NCBI GenBank assembly: GCA_963835165.1
Contig: CAWIGD010000050.1
Span: forward strand, 1-64,000
Reading direction: 5' to 3'
Source of the DNA: VAZQ01 sp963835165
GTDB taxonomy: Bacteria; Pseudomonadota; Alphaproteobacteria; Rhizobiales; Xanthobacteraceae
Length of the DNA: 64,000 bases
Both the position numbers and the translations under genes were made by a program. The notes beneath the pieces were generated by a model, which saw only the letters and a program-made list of their open reading frames with translations, made no database searches and was not told where the DNA came from. Below are positions 32,256 through 41,880 of this stretch, piece by piece (position 1 is the first letter of the stretch; each line of letters opens with the position of its first letter).

Positions 32256-33473
32256 CTAGATCATCAGATCCTTATTCTCGAGGCCGAACATCACGCCGCC
32301 CCAGCTGCTGCCGACAAACTCGTATTGATTTGAAATATGCTGCCGCCCCGCCATCAGATCCGCGAGAATTCCACCAAATGGCAGGTCCTCGGAAAGGCCG
32401 GCTGCTCCCGTCGCCTTGAAGATGCGCGCGGCAAGCAACGTGCAGCGCTCGGTGACCGCAGTCGATTGAAACTTGTACTGCAGGCGCTCCTCGAGCGGCG
32501 GAGTCTCGCCACGCTTGGCATAGGCGTGCAGGTTGCCGAAGTTCCGATGCAAGACACTCTTCATCTCGTCGATCGCCGCCGCCGTTTCGGCGCAAAGCAG
32601 CTGGACGAAGGGGTTTTCCGCCGATCGCCCGCCCGCCCGCGTCACGCGGGTCTTGCTGTAATCCACCAGCGCGTTGAGCATGCCCTGCAACGCCCCCAGC
32701 GCCGCGGTCGAGATCCCGCGGACGAATATCTGACCGAACGGCAATCGATAGAGGCTGGCCGTGTTCAGCAACTGGCCGGGACCCGTGAGCAGGAAATTGT
32801 CGAGCATGCTCTGGGTCCGATAGGCCGGCACGAACACGTCTTCGACGATCACATCCCAGCTTCCGGTGCCCTGCAGGCCCGAAACCTGCCAGGTGTCGAC
32901 GCTCTCGTAATCACTCCGCGGGACGAGAAAGACGCGCCCTTCGGGTGGGCCGCCGTCGCCTTTGACGACCAGGGCGCCAAGGAGCGCCCAGTCGCAATGG
33001 CCGCAGCAACTCGCATATCGCCAGTGTCCGCTGAGTCGAAAGCCTCCCTCGGCGCCCGTGGCCTTGCCCGCGGGCATAAGGGACGAGCAGATCAGCGTGG
33101 AGGTGTCGGTGCCCCAGACCTCATGTGCCGCCTGATCGTGCAGCAGCGCCATGAACCAGGGGTGCACACCCGACACGCCATAGATCCACGCGGTCGACAT
33201 GTCGCCTTCAGCAAGCGCCAGTTGAACCTCGTAGAAGGTATGAAGATCCATCTCATAGCCGCCCCAGCGCTTGGGCTGCAACACCCGGAAAAAACCGGCA
33301 CGCTGCATGTCGGCGATGGTCTCTTCCGGAACGCGGCGCTGGCGTCTGCCTTCGAGCGAGCGTTTTGCCAGGGTCGGAATCAGCGCACGCGCGCGCGCAA
33401 TGATTTCGGCCGGGGCGGGCGCGCCGGATGCGACTTGTCGTGCAGCGTCCAGGGACGTATCGGCTACTGCCAT
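32256..33473 (-). CDS. flavin-dependent monooxygenase, acyl-CoA dehydrogenase fold
   Basis: 405 residues from ATG 33473. N-terminal helical domain (RVPEETIADMQRAGFFRVLQ, PKRWGGYEMD), beta domain (FRLSGHWRYASCCGHCDWAL, DTWQVSGLQGTGSWDVIVED), C-terminal domain ending with SSWGGVMFGLENKDLM. This is the HpaC2/HsaA class: flavin reductase-dependent oxygenases of aromatic substrates that use the acyl-CoA dehydrogenase fold but add oxygen. The reductase is not in this cluster. First gene of a leftward catabolic cluster by position. Confidence 0.85.
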   Translation of the reverse strand: MAVADTSLDAARQVASGAPAPAEIIARARALIPTLAKRSLEGRRQRRVPEETIADMQRAGFFRVLQPKRWGGYEMDLHTFYEVQLALAEGDMSTAWIYGVSGVHPWFMALLHDQAAHEVWGTDTSTLICSSLMPAGKATGAEGGFRLSGHWRYASCCGHCDWALLGALVVKGDGGPPEGRVFLVPRSDYESVDTWQVSGLQGTGSWDVIVEDVFVPAYRTQSMLDNFLLTGPGQLLNTASLYRLPFGQIFVRGISTAALGALQGMLNALVDYSKTRVTRAGGRSAENPFVQLLCAETAAAIDEMKSVLHRNFGNLHAYAKRGETPPLEERLQYKFQSTAVTERCTLLAARIFKATGAAGLSEDLPFGGILADLMAGRQHISNQYEFVGSSWGGVMFGLENKDLMI

Positions 33474-33487
33474 AACTAAAGGTCGGC

Positions 33488-34198
33488 CTATTCCGCCGCC
33501 GATAAATTCCGACCTGCATTGCGCTCGAGGCACGTCACGAGCATATCGGTAGGCATGACATCCCCGAAGGTGAGATAGAACGCGCAAAGCGAGGCGTTGT
33601 GGTCCTCGTCGGTCACGGCCGCATTGCCGTCGGTGACCATGATGGTCTTGAAATTGAGCATCATGGCGTCGCGCGCCGTCGACTCGCAGCACACGTTGGT
33701 GACCGTGCCCGTGATGAGAACGGTATCCAGGCCACGCTCGCGCAGGACTTCGGCAAGATTTGACGACCCCTGGATGAAGGCGCTGAAGCGATTCTTCTCG
33801 ACGATCAAATCGTCGGCGCGCACGTCGAGCGCGGCCCAAAGCTCATGTCCCTTGCTGCCAGCGGTGAGCGCGGCCACGCGCCTAGCGCCCTGTTCCGGCT
33901 TCACCATTTCGAAATAGGTTGACCAGTTCTTGAGCGCGTCATCTTTGAACGTGGTTTTGATCCAGATCACGGTGCCGCCGGTCATGCGCACGGCCTGGGC
34001 GAGCCGATTGATGTTGGGCACGATCTTCTCGGCCATCGGGCAAAGCGCGTGGGCGACCCCCGGCAGCATGAAGGCATTCTGCATGTCGACTACGACCAGC
34101 GCGGTCCTGGCCGGATCGAGCACCTCATGGACGTGCTCCCGTCCGCGCCGGGCGACGACACGGTCGACGACCGATTGCGGGATGGACAGCGTATGCAT
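33488..34198 (-). CDS. isochorismatase-like cysteine hydrolase
   Basis: 236 residues. Alpha/beta hydrolase of the isochorismatase superfamily: catalytic Asp in ALVVVDMQNAFM (about residue 38), the Lys region IVEKNRFSAFIQGSSN and the nucleophile in LITGTVTNVCCESTARDAMM. Members cleave amides, ureas or vinyl ethers. Only 15 bp separates it from the monooxygenase gene, so the two are likely one operon, perhaps in N-heterocycle or aromatic breakdown. Substrate unknown. Confidence 0.88.
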   Translation of the reverse strand: MHTLSIPQSVVDRVVARRGREHVHEVLDPARTALVVVDMQNAFMLPGVAHALCPMAEKIVPNINRLAQAVRMTGGTVIWIKTTFKDDALKNWSTYFEMVKPEQGARRVAALTAGSKGHELWAALDVRADDLIVEKNRFSAFIQGSSNLAEVLRERGLDTVLITGTVTNVCCESTARDAMMLNFKTIMVTDGNAAVTDEDHNASLCAFYLTFGDVMPTDMLVTCLERNAGRNLSAAE

Positions 34199-34256
34199 CA
34201 GAGCCTCCCTGCGTTATCCGCGTCGATTATGGTGCCGGGTGTAGGCGCGGGCAACC

Positions 34257-34988
34257 TCACAGCTTCCCGGCGAACGCGTCCGCAATGTAGGCGTGCGCAA
34301 GCGCGTAGCCGTGGCGGGTGGCGGGCTCATTGTACATCCCTACGCCGGGATGGTTGGCTTGGGGGTCGGTAAAGGCATGCACGACATCGCCAAATGTCAG
34401 CAACGCCCAGCGCGCGCCGGCCGAAGTCATTTCCGCCTCGAAGGCATCGCGCTCGGCCTTCGGCGCGATCGGGTCGGCGGCGCCGTGCACCGCGAGAACG
34501 GCGGCTTTGATATCGCCCTTGTTGGCGGGCTGCGGCGTCGTCAGGGTCCCGTGCATGGACACGACCGCTTGCACGTCGGCGCCGGTGCGTGCGAGGTCCA
34601 GGACATTGAGTCCGCCAAAGCAGAATCCCATGGCGGCACGCCGGGTGATGTCACCGATGGCGCGCCTATCGGCTTCCCGCGTCAACGTGTCGAGTGCGGC
34701 TGCAATGCGCCGGCGCATTCCCGGGACGTCCGACATGAACGGCCGCAGAAACTCCATGGGATTCTCAGTCCCCACCGGCCCGTTGCCTTCACCGAACATG
34801 TCGGCGACGAAGACGACGTAGCCCTCCCCCGCTAGCGTCTGACCGGCTTCGATGGCCGGCTTGATGACGCCCCGCCAGTTGGGCGCCATGAGCAGGAGCG
34901 GACGCGAAGCCTTAACGCCCTCCTCCCAGATCAGCGCTCCACGACAGCTGATGCCGGACACCGAATAGAAGATGCTCTCAACGGCCAT
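34257..34988 (-). CDS. dienelactone hydrolase family protein
   Basis: ATG 34988 follows CAGGGGAGAAACC. 243 residues: strand-turn PLLLMAPNWRGV, nucleophile elbow AAMGFCFGGLNVLDL (Cys), Asp in AVHGAADPIAP and His in GDVVHAFTDPQANHPG. Cys-Asp-His is the dienelactone hydrolase triad (EC 3.1.1.45 type). It probably opens a lactone or ester produced by the neighbouring enzymes; inferred from context. Confidence 0.88.
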   Translation of the reverse strand: MAVESIFYSVSGISCRGALIWEEGVKASRPLLLMAPNWRGVIKPAIEAGQTLAGEGYVVFVADMFGEGNGPVGTENPMEFLRPFMSDVPGMRRRIAAALDTLTREADRRAIGDITRRAAMGFCFGGLNVLDLARTGADVQAVVSMHGTLTTPQPANKGDIKAAVLAVHGAADPIAPKAERDAFEAEMTSAGARWALLTFGDVVHAFTDPQANHPGVGMYNEPATRHGYALAHAYIADAFAGKL

Positions 34989-35189
34989 CGGTTTCTCCCC
35001 TGTGATCTGCAATGATCCAATGAGCAAGCAGAGCATGTGCAACGGGCCCTGAAGCGCTACTTACGCGATGCGATGGCGCGGGTATAGAGGCGTTGCCATC
35101 TATCCCTGCTCGCCAGTGCTTTGGCAGGACGCCGGCGGTAACGTATGGAGCTCGTCCCGAATGTCGCTCGACCACAGCGGCCTATTCCA

Positions 35190-36902
35190 TCATTTTGGGG
35201 CTGCGCCCGGCCGCAAGAAAGCGAAGTCGCAGCCGTCGTCAGCGCCGAGGATTTCCTGCGCATATAGCTTGGCATAGCCACGCTCGGGTTTTTCCCGTGC
35301 GTACTTCGCGACGGCTGCGCGCTTTTTCAGTTCGGCATCCTCGACCAGTAGATCGATTCGCCGTTCCCTTACCGACAGACGGACGCGATCGCCGTTGCGC
35401 ACGAGGGCGAGAGGCCCGCCGGATGCTGAATCGGGCGTCACATGCAGTACGATCGTGCCGAACGCCGTGCCGCTCATGCGCGCATCGGAGACGCGGACCA
35501 TGTCCTTCACGCCGGATTGAGCGAGCTTTCTTGGAATCGGAAGATAGCCAGCCTCGGGCATACATTCGGGCGCGTGCGGGCCAGCGTTTTGCAGAACGAG
35601 CACATCCTGCGGATCGACATCGAGAGCCGGGTCGTCGATGCGAGCGGCAAGATCAGCGAGTGACGAGAAGACCACCGCCCTTCCTTCGTGCTCGAACAGC
35701 CTTGCGTCGGCTGCGGAGCGCTTGAGGATAGCGCCCTTGGGAGCGAGATTGCCAAAGAGCGCGACCAGCCCGCCCTGCGGTTCGAACGGCTCGTCGCTCG
35801 CAGCGATGATCGAGCGATCGATGTAAGGAGCGGCATCGTGCGCAAGCCGCTCGCCCAGCGTTTCGCCAGTTACCGTCATACAATCAAGATGGAGCAGGGG
35901 TTTGAGTTCGCGCAACAACGCTCCCATTCCGCCGCTCGAAAAAAAATCCTCCATATAGCCGTTGCCGACCGGCTTCAGATTGACGAGCACCGGCGTGGAG
36001 TCCGAGAGTTTATTGAGCTGCTCGAGGCCAACCCTCACACCGGCGCGGCCGGCGATTGCGGTGAGGTGGATCACGGCATTAGTCGAACCGCCGAGCGCGA
36101 GGAGGACACGCAAGGCGTTGTCCACCGACTTCGCATTGACAATGCGGTCAGGGGTGCGGCCCGAGCCAATCAGCTTCACCGCCTCGGTGCCGGTGGCCTC
36201 CGCCGCGCGCAGCCGATCGGCGTGAACTGCCGGAATCGCCGCGGTGCCGGGAAGAATGAGACCGAGTGCCTCGGCAATGCACGCCATGGTGGAGGCGGTC
36301 CCCATCACCGCACAGGTGCCGGCGGTCACCGCGAGCTGGCCCTCAACCTCCGAGATTTGCTCGTTGCTCACTTCGCCTGCGCGATAGCGCGCCCAAAAGC
36401 GTCGACAATCCGTGCAGGCACCCAGCCGCTCGCCGCGGTAACGGCCCGTCATCATGGGCCCCGCCACCAACATGACTGCCGGGCGTCCGGCGGAGACCGC
36501 CCCCATCAGCTGCGCCGGCACGGTCTTGTCACAGCCGCCCATCAGCACCACCGCGTCCATCGGTTGGGCGCGAACCATTTCCTCGGTGTCGATCGACATC
36601 AGATTGCGGTATTTGAGGCTGGTGGGACTGAGAAAGACCTCGCCGAGGGAGATCGTCGGAAACTCGATCGGCAGCCCTCCGGCCGCGAGCACTCCGCGTT
36701 TGACTGCGTCCAACAGTTCGGGGAAATGTCGGTGACAGTTGTTGAAACCCGACGGCGTATAAGCAATGCCGACCACGGGCCTTGCCAGCATTGCCCGTGA
36801 ATAACCCATGGATTGCGCAAAGGATCTGCGCAGGTAGAGCGAAAAGTCACGGTCGCCGTAATTGGTGAGACCATGCTCCAGGCCATGCGTGCGTTCAGTC
36901 AT
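35190..36902 (-). CDS. IlvD/Edd family dehydratase
   Basis: 570 residues from ATG 36902. Iron-sulfur ligands in LMGGCDKTVPAQL, LGACTDCRRFWARY and TAGTCAVMGTASTM; further family marks GGSTNAVIHLTAIAGRAGV and DARMSGTAFGTIVLHVTPD. Length and the C-T-D-C / TCxVMGTAST pattern resemble sugar-acid (for example L-arabonate) dehydratases more than IlvD proper. It would dehydrate a hydroxy acid to a 2-keto acid. It lies 201 bp upstream of the dienelactone hydrolase gene on the same strand. Confidence 0.88.
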   Translation of the reverse strand: MTERTHGLEHGLTNYGDRDFSLYLRRSFAQSMGYSRAMLARPVVGIAYTPSGFNNCHRHFPELLDAVKRGVLAAGGLPIEFPTISLGEVFLSPTSLKYRNLMSIDTEEMVRAQPMDAVVLMGGCDKTVPAQLMGAVSAGRPAVMLVAGPMMTGRYRGERLGACTDCRRFWARYRAGEVSNEQISEVEGQLAVTAGTCAVMGTASTMACIAEALGLILPGTAAIPAVHADRLRAAEATGTEAVKLIGSGRTPDRIVNAKSVDNALRVLLALGGSTNAVIHLTAIAGRAGVRVGLEQLNKLSDSTPVLVNLKPVGNGYMEDFFSSGGMGALLRELKPLLHLDCMTVTGETLGERLAHDAAPYIDRSIIAASDEPFEPQGGLVALFGNLAPKGAILKRSAADARLFEHEGRAVVFSSLADLAARIDDPALDVDPQDVLVLQNAGPHAPECMPEAGYLPIPRKLAQSGVKDMVRVSDARMSGTAFGTIVLHVTPDSASGGPLALVRNGDRVRLSVRERRIDLLVEDAELKKRAAVAKYAREKPERGYAKLYAQEILGADDGCDFAFLRPGAAPK

Positions 36903-37150
36903 CGTCCTCGTGCCCTTGGCAACGCCCGCACCCCCTGTAACCCGGCGGGATCGCCAGCGTGCTGCCGTCAGCCATTTGGATGTTAGTTTAGTCACCAGCC
37001 CGGCGCTACTTTTGGAACGGCCGGCCAAATCCGCGTCCTCTTGGCCATCCAGGATCCCTCGCGAGATGGAAGGGAATGGCATTGTCCCCTACCCGGGACC
37101 GGCATATCCTTCAGCGCATCAGAAGCGCATCATTGAAACGGGGGAGGACC

Positions 37151-37651
37151 ATGCGAGTCCTGAGCAAACTATCCGTTCACTTCCTCACTTTATGTCTTAC
37201 GAGCGTCGCATTGGCGACCGCCGCCAGCGCGCAAGACAAGAGGCTCTTCTTCGAAGGCGACATGGTCCGCAGCAACCAGCCCGGCCAGGCTGGGCCGTTT
37301 TGCGTGCTCGCCAACCAGTTCAAACGAAAAGAAGCGGTCGCTTGGCGCATTCGCGTACTCGACTCGACCGGCCAGCAGATGGACGACAAGGAGCTCAAGA
37401 GCGTCATCGTCGAATTGTCCGATGGCCAGAAATTGACAACAAAATTTGGGCCGCACCCCCCGCGCGGCCCCGCAACCGACCACTTCTGGTCCGTGCAGTG
37501 GGTTGTCCCAGCCGATTATCCGACCGGGTCACTGGTCTACAAGGTGGTTGCAACCGACACGCAGGGTCGGTCCCAGACTTGGGAGCCCTTCAAGCGGGCG
37601 CCGACGCAACTCACCGTCATCGCTGGCGATCCGGAACCGGCGAAACAATAG
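37151..37651 (+). CDS. exported hypothetical protein (166 aa)
   Basis: ATG 37151 follows CGGGGGAGGACC. Signal peptide MRVLSKLSVHFLTLCLTSVA-LATAASAQ. The mature part is beta-rich (AVAWRIRVLDSTGQQMDDKE, KSVIVELSDGQKLTTKFG, VQWVVPADYPTGSLVYKVVA), suggesting an immunoglobulin-like domain. It probably forms an operon with the 484-residue exported protein that starts 43 bp later. Function unknown. Confidence 0.75.
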   Translation: MRVLSKLSVHFLTLCLTSVALATAASAQDKRLFFEGDMVRSNQPGQAGPFCVLANQFKRKEAVAWRIRVLDSTGQQMDDKELKSVIVELSDGQKLTTKFGPHPPRGPATDHFWSVQWVVPADYPTGSLVYKVVATDTQGRSQTWEPFKRAPTQLTVIAGDPEPAKQ

Positions 37652-37694
37652 AACGATCGTCGTGGCTGTATCGTGCACGAGAGGACGGCTCATC

Positions 37695-39149
37695 ATGTTG
37701 GCCCGCACGCTGTTGGCGTTGTCGCTCCTATTCACCTCAGGCGCTGTTGCAGCACCGCTCGCGTCCGCGTTCGGTCCGCAAGTGCCATGGGCGGAGCCGT
37801 CCGCCGGTTACGTCGGACGGCTGAAGGTCACACCGGAGCACGCTCCGAGCGGCACGCTATTGACGGTAACCGCAGAGGGACTACCCGCTGAGCAGGAATT
37901 CGATCTCGTCTGGCGCACGGTGACAGGCACTTGGAAGGTCGCTAACGCCGAATATCATGGCCGCGAGTACACGGCGATCGCCTACCGCATTGGCAAGGTG
38001 AAGGCCGACGCCGCCGGCCGTGCGACGACAACCTTTACCGCGCCCGAGGACTACGGCTTCAACCACGACATCGTCTTGCAGCAGGGCGCACGCCTCTTCA
38101 CCCAAGTCGGGTTCAATCTGGACATGACGGTGAAGCTCTCGCCCGAGAGCGGCCCGCCGGGCACGCCGATCACGGTCGAGGTCAAAGGCATCGGTTGGCG
38201 GCATCTGCAGAACAGCTATGTGCTGCTTTACGACAATAATTTCACCGGCTGGATGTCGACGGTGACAACCGGCGGATCAGCGACCTTCACCATTCCAGCC
38301 ACCGGCAAGCCCGGCGTGCATGTGCTTGAATTGCTGCATGCCGATTTTACGTTTGCGTACCGCAACATGCAGCAGTCGCCCGAGCCTGATCGCCCGCGTT
38401 TTGCTCTGCAGTTCAGGATCACGCCGGATGCGGCAGCGCTACCCCCTCCACCCGAACGGCAGGTGCAGGAGAATGTGCGTGGGCTTCCCGAACCGGGCGA
38501 CCTCGTCGTGTTACCGCGATTCTCCACCGTCGATCAGCCGGTGGTCGTGAGCGGTGCCGGCTTCGAGGCGGGCAAGAGTTATCAACTCCACTGGACTACG
38601 GTGACCGGCAACCGCGTGGCGGCCGGCGGTGGCGGCTGGGAGGAATCATCGAAGGTCATCGCGGAGGGCAAAGCTGACCCTTCCGGACGGTTGGAGTTCC
38701 GCTTCAACACGCCAGACGATCTTGGCGGGCTGCACGGGCTCTGGGTAGACGCAGCCGCCGGCAAAAAAACAGCGGTCCATTGGATCGCACCGAGCGCACT
38801 GCCGCTCGACGTGAGTCGGGGGCCGGCAGGCACTCCATTCAAGATTCACTTGAAGGGCGTCGGCTGGACTGAGACCGCCAACATCTACACGGTGGTCTAT
38901 GACAACAACTACATCGGCTACGCCTGCGCCTTTAACAGCCAGGGCGACGTGGAAATCCTGCTCAACGCAACCGGCGAGCCCGGCTGGCACTTCATCGACC
39001 TCTATCCCGCGATCTATAAGGGCAAGGAAACGCGGCCACTGAATTTTCGCATTCCACAGCTGACCTATGCGGACGATCATCCCGGCGAAGACCTGCCCCG
39101 TTTCCGCTTCGCCTTCGAGGTGACCGGGCCCAATCCGGTTGGCCAATAG
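37695..39149 (+). CDS. exported two-repeat Ig-like protein (484 aa)
   Basis: Signal peptide MLARTLLALSLLFTSGAVA. The mature protein contains two copies of one domain pair: VTPEHAPSGTLLTVTAEGLP..VWRTVTGTWKV and FSTVDQPVVVSGAGFEAGKS..HWTTVTGNRV, then GPPGTPITVEVKGIGWRHLQ..LLYDNNFTGW and GPAGTPFKIHLKGVGWTETA..VVYDNNYIGY. Internal duplication of about 230 residues is plain. GxPGTPxxVxxxGxGW is typical of IPT/TIG or Ig-like folds. Probably periplasmic or surface binding; ligand unknown. Confidence 0.78.
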   Translation: MLARTLLALSLLFTSGAVAAPLASAFGPQVPWAEPSAGYVGRLKVTPEHAPSGTLLTVTAEGLPAEQEFDLVWRTVTGTWKVANAEYHGREYTAIAYRIGKVKADAAGRATTTFTAPEDYGFNHDIVLQQGARLFTQVGFNLDMTVKLSPESGPPGTPITVEVKGIGWRHLQNSYVLLYDNNFTGWMSTVTTGGSATFTIPATGKPGVHVLELLHADFTFAYRNMQQSPEPDRPRFALQFRITPDAAALPPPPERQVQENVRGLPEPGDLVVLPRFSTVDQPVVVSGAGFEAGKSYQLHWTTVTGNRVAAGGGGWEESSKVIAEGKADPSGRLEFRFNTPDDLGGLHGLWVDAAAGKKTAVHWIAPSALPLDVSRGPAGTPFKIHLKGVGWTETANIYTVVYDNNYIGYACAFNSQGDVEILLNATGEPGWHFIDLYPAIYKGKETRPLNFRIPQLTYADDHPGEDLPRFRFAFEVTGPNPVGQ

Positions 39150-39456
39150 CGCGTCTCCAGGGCGGGGCGGCAGTACTGTCGTGTGGCCTCGGCAACTGCC
39201 AGGCTCCTCCGCTCAGTCCCAAGATAACCCCGGCAAAGGAAGGCACGTTCTCAGGGCGCGAACTCCTGAGCAAAACCTGGGAAGCCGGCGGGCAGAAAAA
39301 CACGCGCCGGGCCACATTTACCATTTCAGCGCGATCCAGTTCATACCTCGGCGTTGAACCGCCCCATTATCGCCTCGACAAAGGCCCTGGAACCACTCTA
39401 AAAAAGAGCTTGGGAGCGTTCCAAAAAAGGCCCCTCTTTGCCGGGGGGAGCAAGCC
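39150..39456. other. 307-bp upstream region of hemA
   Basis: No gene seen. Near 39400 a small stem (CTCT-AAAAA-AGAG) lies inside a GGAAC..GTTCC pair; a leader structure for hemA is possible but weak. Confidence 0.35.
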
Positions 39457-40686
39457 ATGAATTACGACGCGTATTTTACAGACGCCCTTGCCCAACTCAG
39501 GGATGAGCGCCGCTACCGAGTATTCGCCGATCTCGAGCGGCTTGCCGGCCGCTTCCCGCGCGCAATCTGGCATTCCCCTCAGGGGCCGCGGGACGTCATC
39601 GTCTGGTGCTCCAATGATTACCTCGGGATGGGTCAGCACCCGAAAGTGATCGGGGCAATGGTCGAAACCGCAACACGTATGGGTACGGGCGCAGGCGGTA
39701 CTCGCAATATCGCTGGCACCAATCATCCGCTGGTCGACCTCGAGCGCGAACTTGCGGACCTCCACTGCAAGGAGGCCGCCCTCGTCTTCACCTCGGGTTA
39801 TGTGTCCAACGAAACCGGCATCTCGACGATCGCCAAGCTGCTCCCGAACTGCCTGATCCTATCGGACGAACTGAATCACAACTCAATGATCGAGGGCGTG
39901 CGCCAATCGAAGTGCGAGAAGCAGATCTTCCGTCACAACGACATGGCGCATCTGGAAGACCTGCTGCGCACGGCTGACCCGAGCCGGCCGAAGCTCATCG
40001 TGTTCGAGACGCTCTATTCCATGGACGGCGACATAGCGCCGACCGATCGCATCTGTGATCTCGCCGACCGCTATCGCGCCATGACTTATGCTGACGAGGT
40101 CCACGCCGTCGGCATGTACGGGCCACGCGGCGGCGGTCAAGCTGAACAGCAAGGGACGATGACGCGGATCGACGTGATCGAAGGCACGCTTGCCAAGGCC
40201 TTCGGCTGTCTCGGAGGCTATATCACGGCGAACGCGGCACTCTGCGACGCGGTGCGCAGCTACGCCCCCGGCTTCATCTTCACCACCGCACTGCCGCCCC
40301 CGATCTGCGCCGCGGCAACGGCGGCGATCCGGCACCTGAAGGCCTCGAGCTTCGAGCGCGAACGCCACCAGGAGCGTGCCGCACGCGTCAAGGCCGTGCT
40401 CAACGCCGCCGGGTTGCCAGTGATGCCGAACGACACCCACATCGTCCCCGTGTTCGTTGGTGAACCTGAGAAATGCAAGGAGGCGACCGACCTCCTGCTC
40501 GCCGAGTACGGCATCTACATTCAGCCGATCAACTATCCGACCGTGCCAAAGGGATCCGAGCGTCTGCGGATCACGCCGACGCCCTACCACGAGGACGCCG
40601 TGATCAATGCGCTTGCGGAGGCGCTGGTCGACGTCTGGGAGCGGCTCGAGCTGCCCCTCGGGGATCGCGCGCTCGCTGCGGAGTGA
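39457..40686 (+). CDS. hemA: 5-aminolevulinate synthase
   Basis: Condenses glycine and succinyl-CoA to 5-aminolevulinate with PLP, the first step of haem and tetrapyrrole synthesis by the C4 (Shemin) pathway of alphaproteobacteria. 409 residues, full length. Marks: WCSNDYLGMGQHP, GAGGTRNIAGTNHPLVDLE, the PLP-binding YADEVHAVGMYG, and the Schiff-base Lys at about 247 in GTLAKAFGCLGGYI. ATG 39457 follows GGGGGGAGCAAGCC. It supplies haem that ctaB converts to haem O for the oxidase at 58-64 kb. Confidence 0.97.
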   Translation: MNYDAYFTDALAQLRDERRYRVFADLERLAGRFPRAIWHSPQGPRDVIVWCSNDYLGMGQHPKVIGAMVETATRMGTGAGGTRNIAGTNHPLVDLERELADLHCKEAALVFTSGYVSNETGISTIAKLLPNCLILSDELNHNSMIEGVRQSKCEKQIFRHNDMAHLEDLLRTADPSRPKLIVFETLYSMDGDIAPTDRICDLADRYRAMTYADEVHAVGMYGPRGGGQAEQQGTMTRIDVIEGTLAKAFGCLGGYITANAALCDAVRSYAPGFIFTTALPPPICAAATAAIRHLKASSFERERHQERAARVKAVLNAAGLPVMPNDTHIVPVFVGEPEKCKEATDLLLAEYGIYIQPINYPTVPKGSERLRITPTPYHEDAVINALAEALVDVWERLELPLGDRALAAE

Positions 40687-40779
40687 TTTTGCTTGCCTTC
40701 ATGGCTTGATCGGGCAATCGCTCCCAATGGCTAGACATGGTCGCCGTAGGCCATAAGGGTCAGGGCACACCGCGAACCG

Positions 40780-41880
40780 TCAATCATCAAATGTCCCCTG
40801 TCCTGGCCGTTTCCAATTCTGCCGCGGCTGTGCGGGCAGCTTGCGCACGAGGCGCCGGGCCGCGATAGCCACTGAAAAGCTCACGGCCAGGAAGCGGGCT
40901 AAATGATGCGCCCCGACGTAGACAGGGTCGAGGTGTAGAGCAAGGGCGAGCACCATCATCGTGTCCTGCGCGCCCGGTGCGAAAGCGACAATGACGTCGG
41001 CAATCCGAAATGGAAGGAAGGCCACCACAATCAGCGCGAATGCCGCAGCCACGGCGACCGCCACTGCGAACGAGCCAAAGGCCGCCCCGAGATAGCTCAA
41101 CAGCATTCGGGGACTCGTATTCGCGAATCGTGCCCCGGCGACCGCCCCGAGCGTGAGGACTGCGGCGGCGCCGGCCCACCAAGGCAGCGAAACACGGACC
41201 AAATCCATCCCGTGAAGAAATGCCGAACCGGCCATGGCGCCGAACAGCAGACCGCCGGGAAATCGGACGCGCAGCATGGCGAGCGCGACAAGCGTCGATA
41301 CCGTCACCAGGGTAACAAGCTCGAGCAATGACGATTCCGACACTCCGCGAGTCGATACCACGGGCTCGACCGTTGAGCCGAACAGCGCCAGTCCCGCGGG
41401 CAAGCCGAGCACGATCAAGAGTACGCGCATCACGTGCACGATCGCGATTCCGCGCACATCGGCGTTAAACTCTGCCGAGAGCGCCATCACTTGCGCCATC
41501 GAACCCGGACTCGCGCCAAGCAATGCCGATAGAGGATCCCAGCCGTGCACCAAGCGCAAATAGCAGGCGGTGGCGGTCATCATGCAGATGGCCGCTACCA
41601 CCAGAAGCGCGACACTCAGCGGCCAAGCCGCTATTCCCTTCAGCGTTTCCGGGGTGACCACCGCTCCCAGCAGGATCCCGACCAGTATGAAGCACAGCCG
41701 CGCCATAGGCACCGGTATCTTCATGGGACGCCCAGCCAGCGCGGCAACCGCCACCGCCAACATCGAGCCCGAGACTAATCCGCCGGGGAAGCCGATCAGA
41801 TAGAAGCCCACGCCGCCCACCGTCGCAATGAGCGCCGTCTCTGCAATCTGGGCGAGTTGTGGGGGAAACGAAGACAGCAT
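40780..41880 (-). CDS. AbrB-family membrane protein (putative permease)
   Basis: 366 residues from ATG 41880 (MLSSFPPQLAQIAETALIAT). About ten membrane helices in two similar halves; GFPGGLVSGSMLAVAVAALA and RFPGGLLFGAMAGSAFLHGM are the repeated family motif, and VIVAFAPGAQDTMMVLALAL the conserved C-terminal one. Members are sometimes annotated as ammonia monooxygenase by error. Proposed role is transport; substrate unknown. It converges on hemA. Confidence 0.85.
   Translation of the reverse strand: MLSSFPPQLAQIAETALIATVGGVGFYLIGFPGGLVSGSMLAVAVAALAGRPMKIPVPMARLCFILVGILLGAVVTPETLKGIAAWPLSVALLVVAAICMMTATACYLRLVHGWDPLSALLGASPGSMAQVMALSAEFNADVRGIAIVHVMRVLLIVLGLPAGLALFGSTVEPVVSTRGVSESSLLELVTLVTVSTLVALAMLRVRFPGGLLFGAMAGSAFLHGMDLVRVSLPWWAGAAAVLTLGAVAGARFANTSPRMLLSYLGAAFGSFAVAVAVAAAFALIVVAFLPFRIADVIVAFAPGAQDTMMVLALALHLDPVYVGAHHLARFLAVSFSVAIAARRLVRKLPAQPRQNWKRPGQGTFDD

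Noticed and set aside
35688..36800. 370-codon plus-strand frame opposite the IlvD/Edd gene
   Set aside because: Shadow of the dehydratase; composition atypical.
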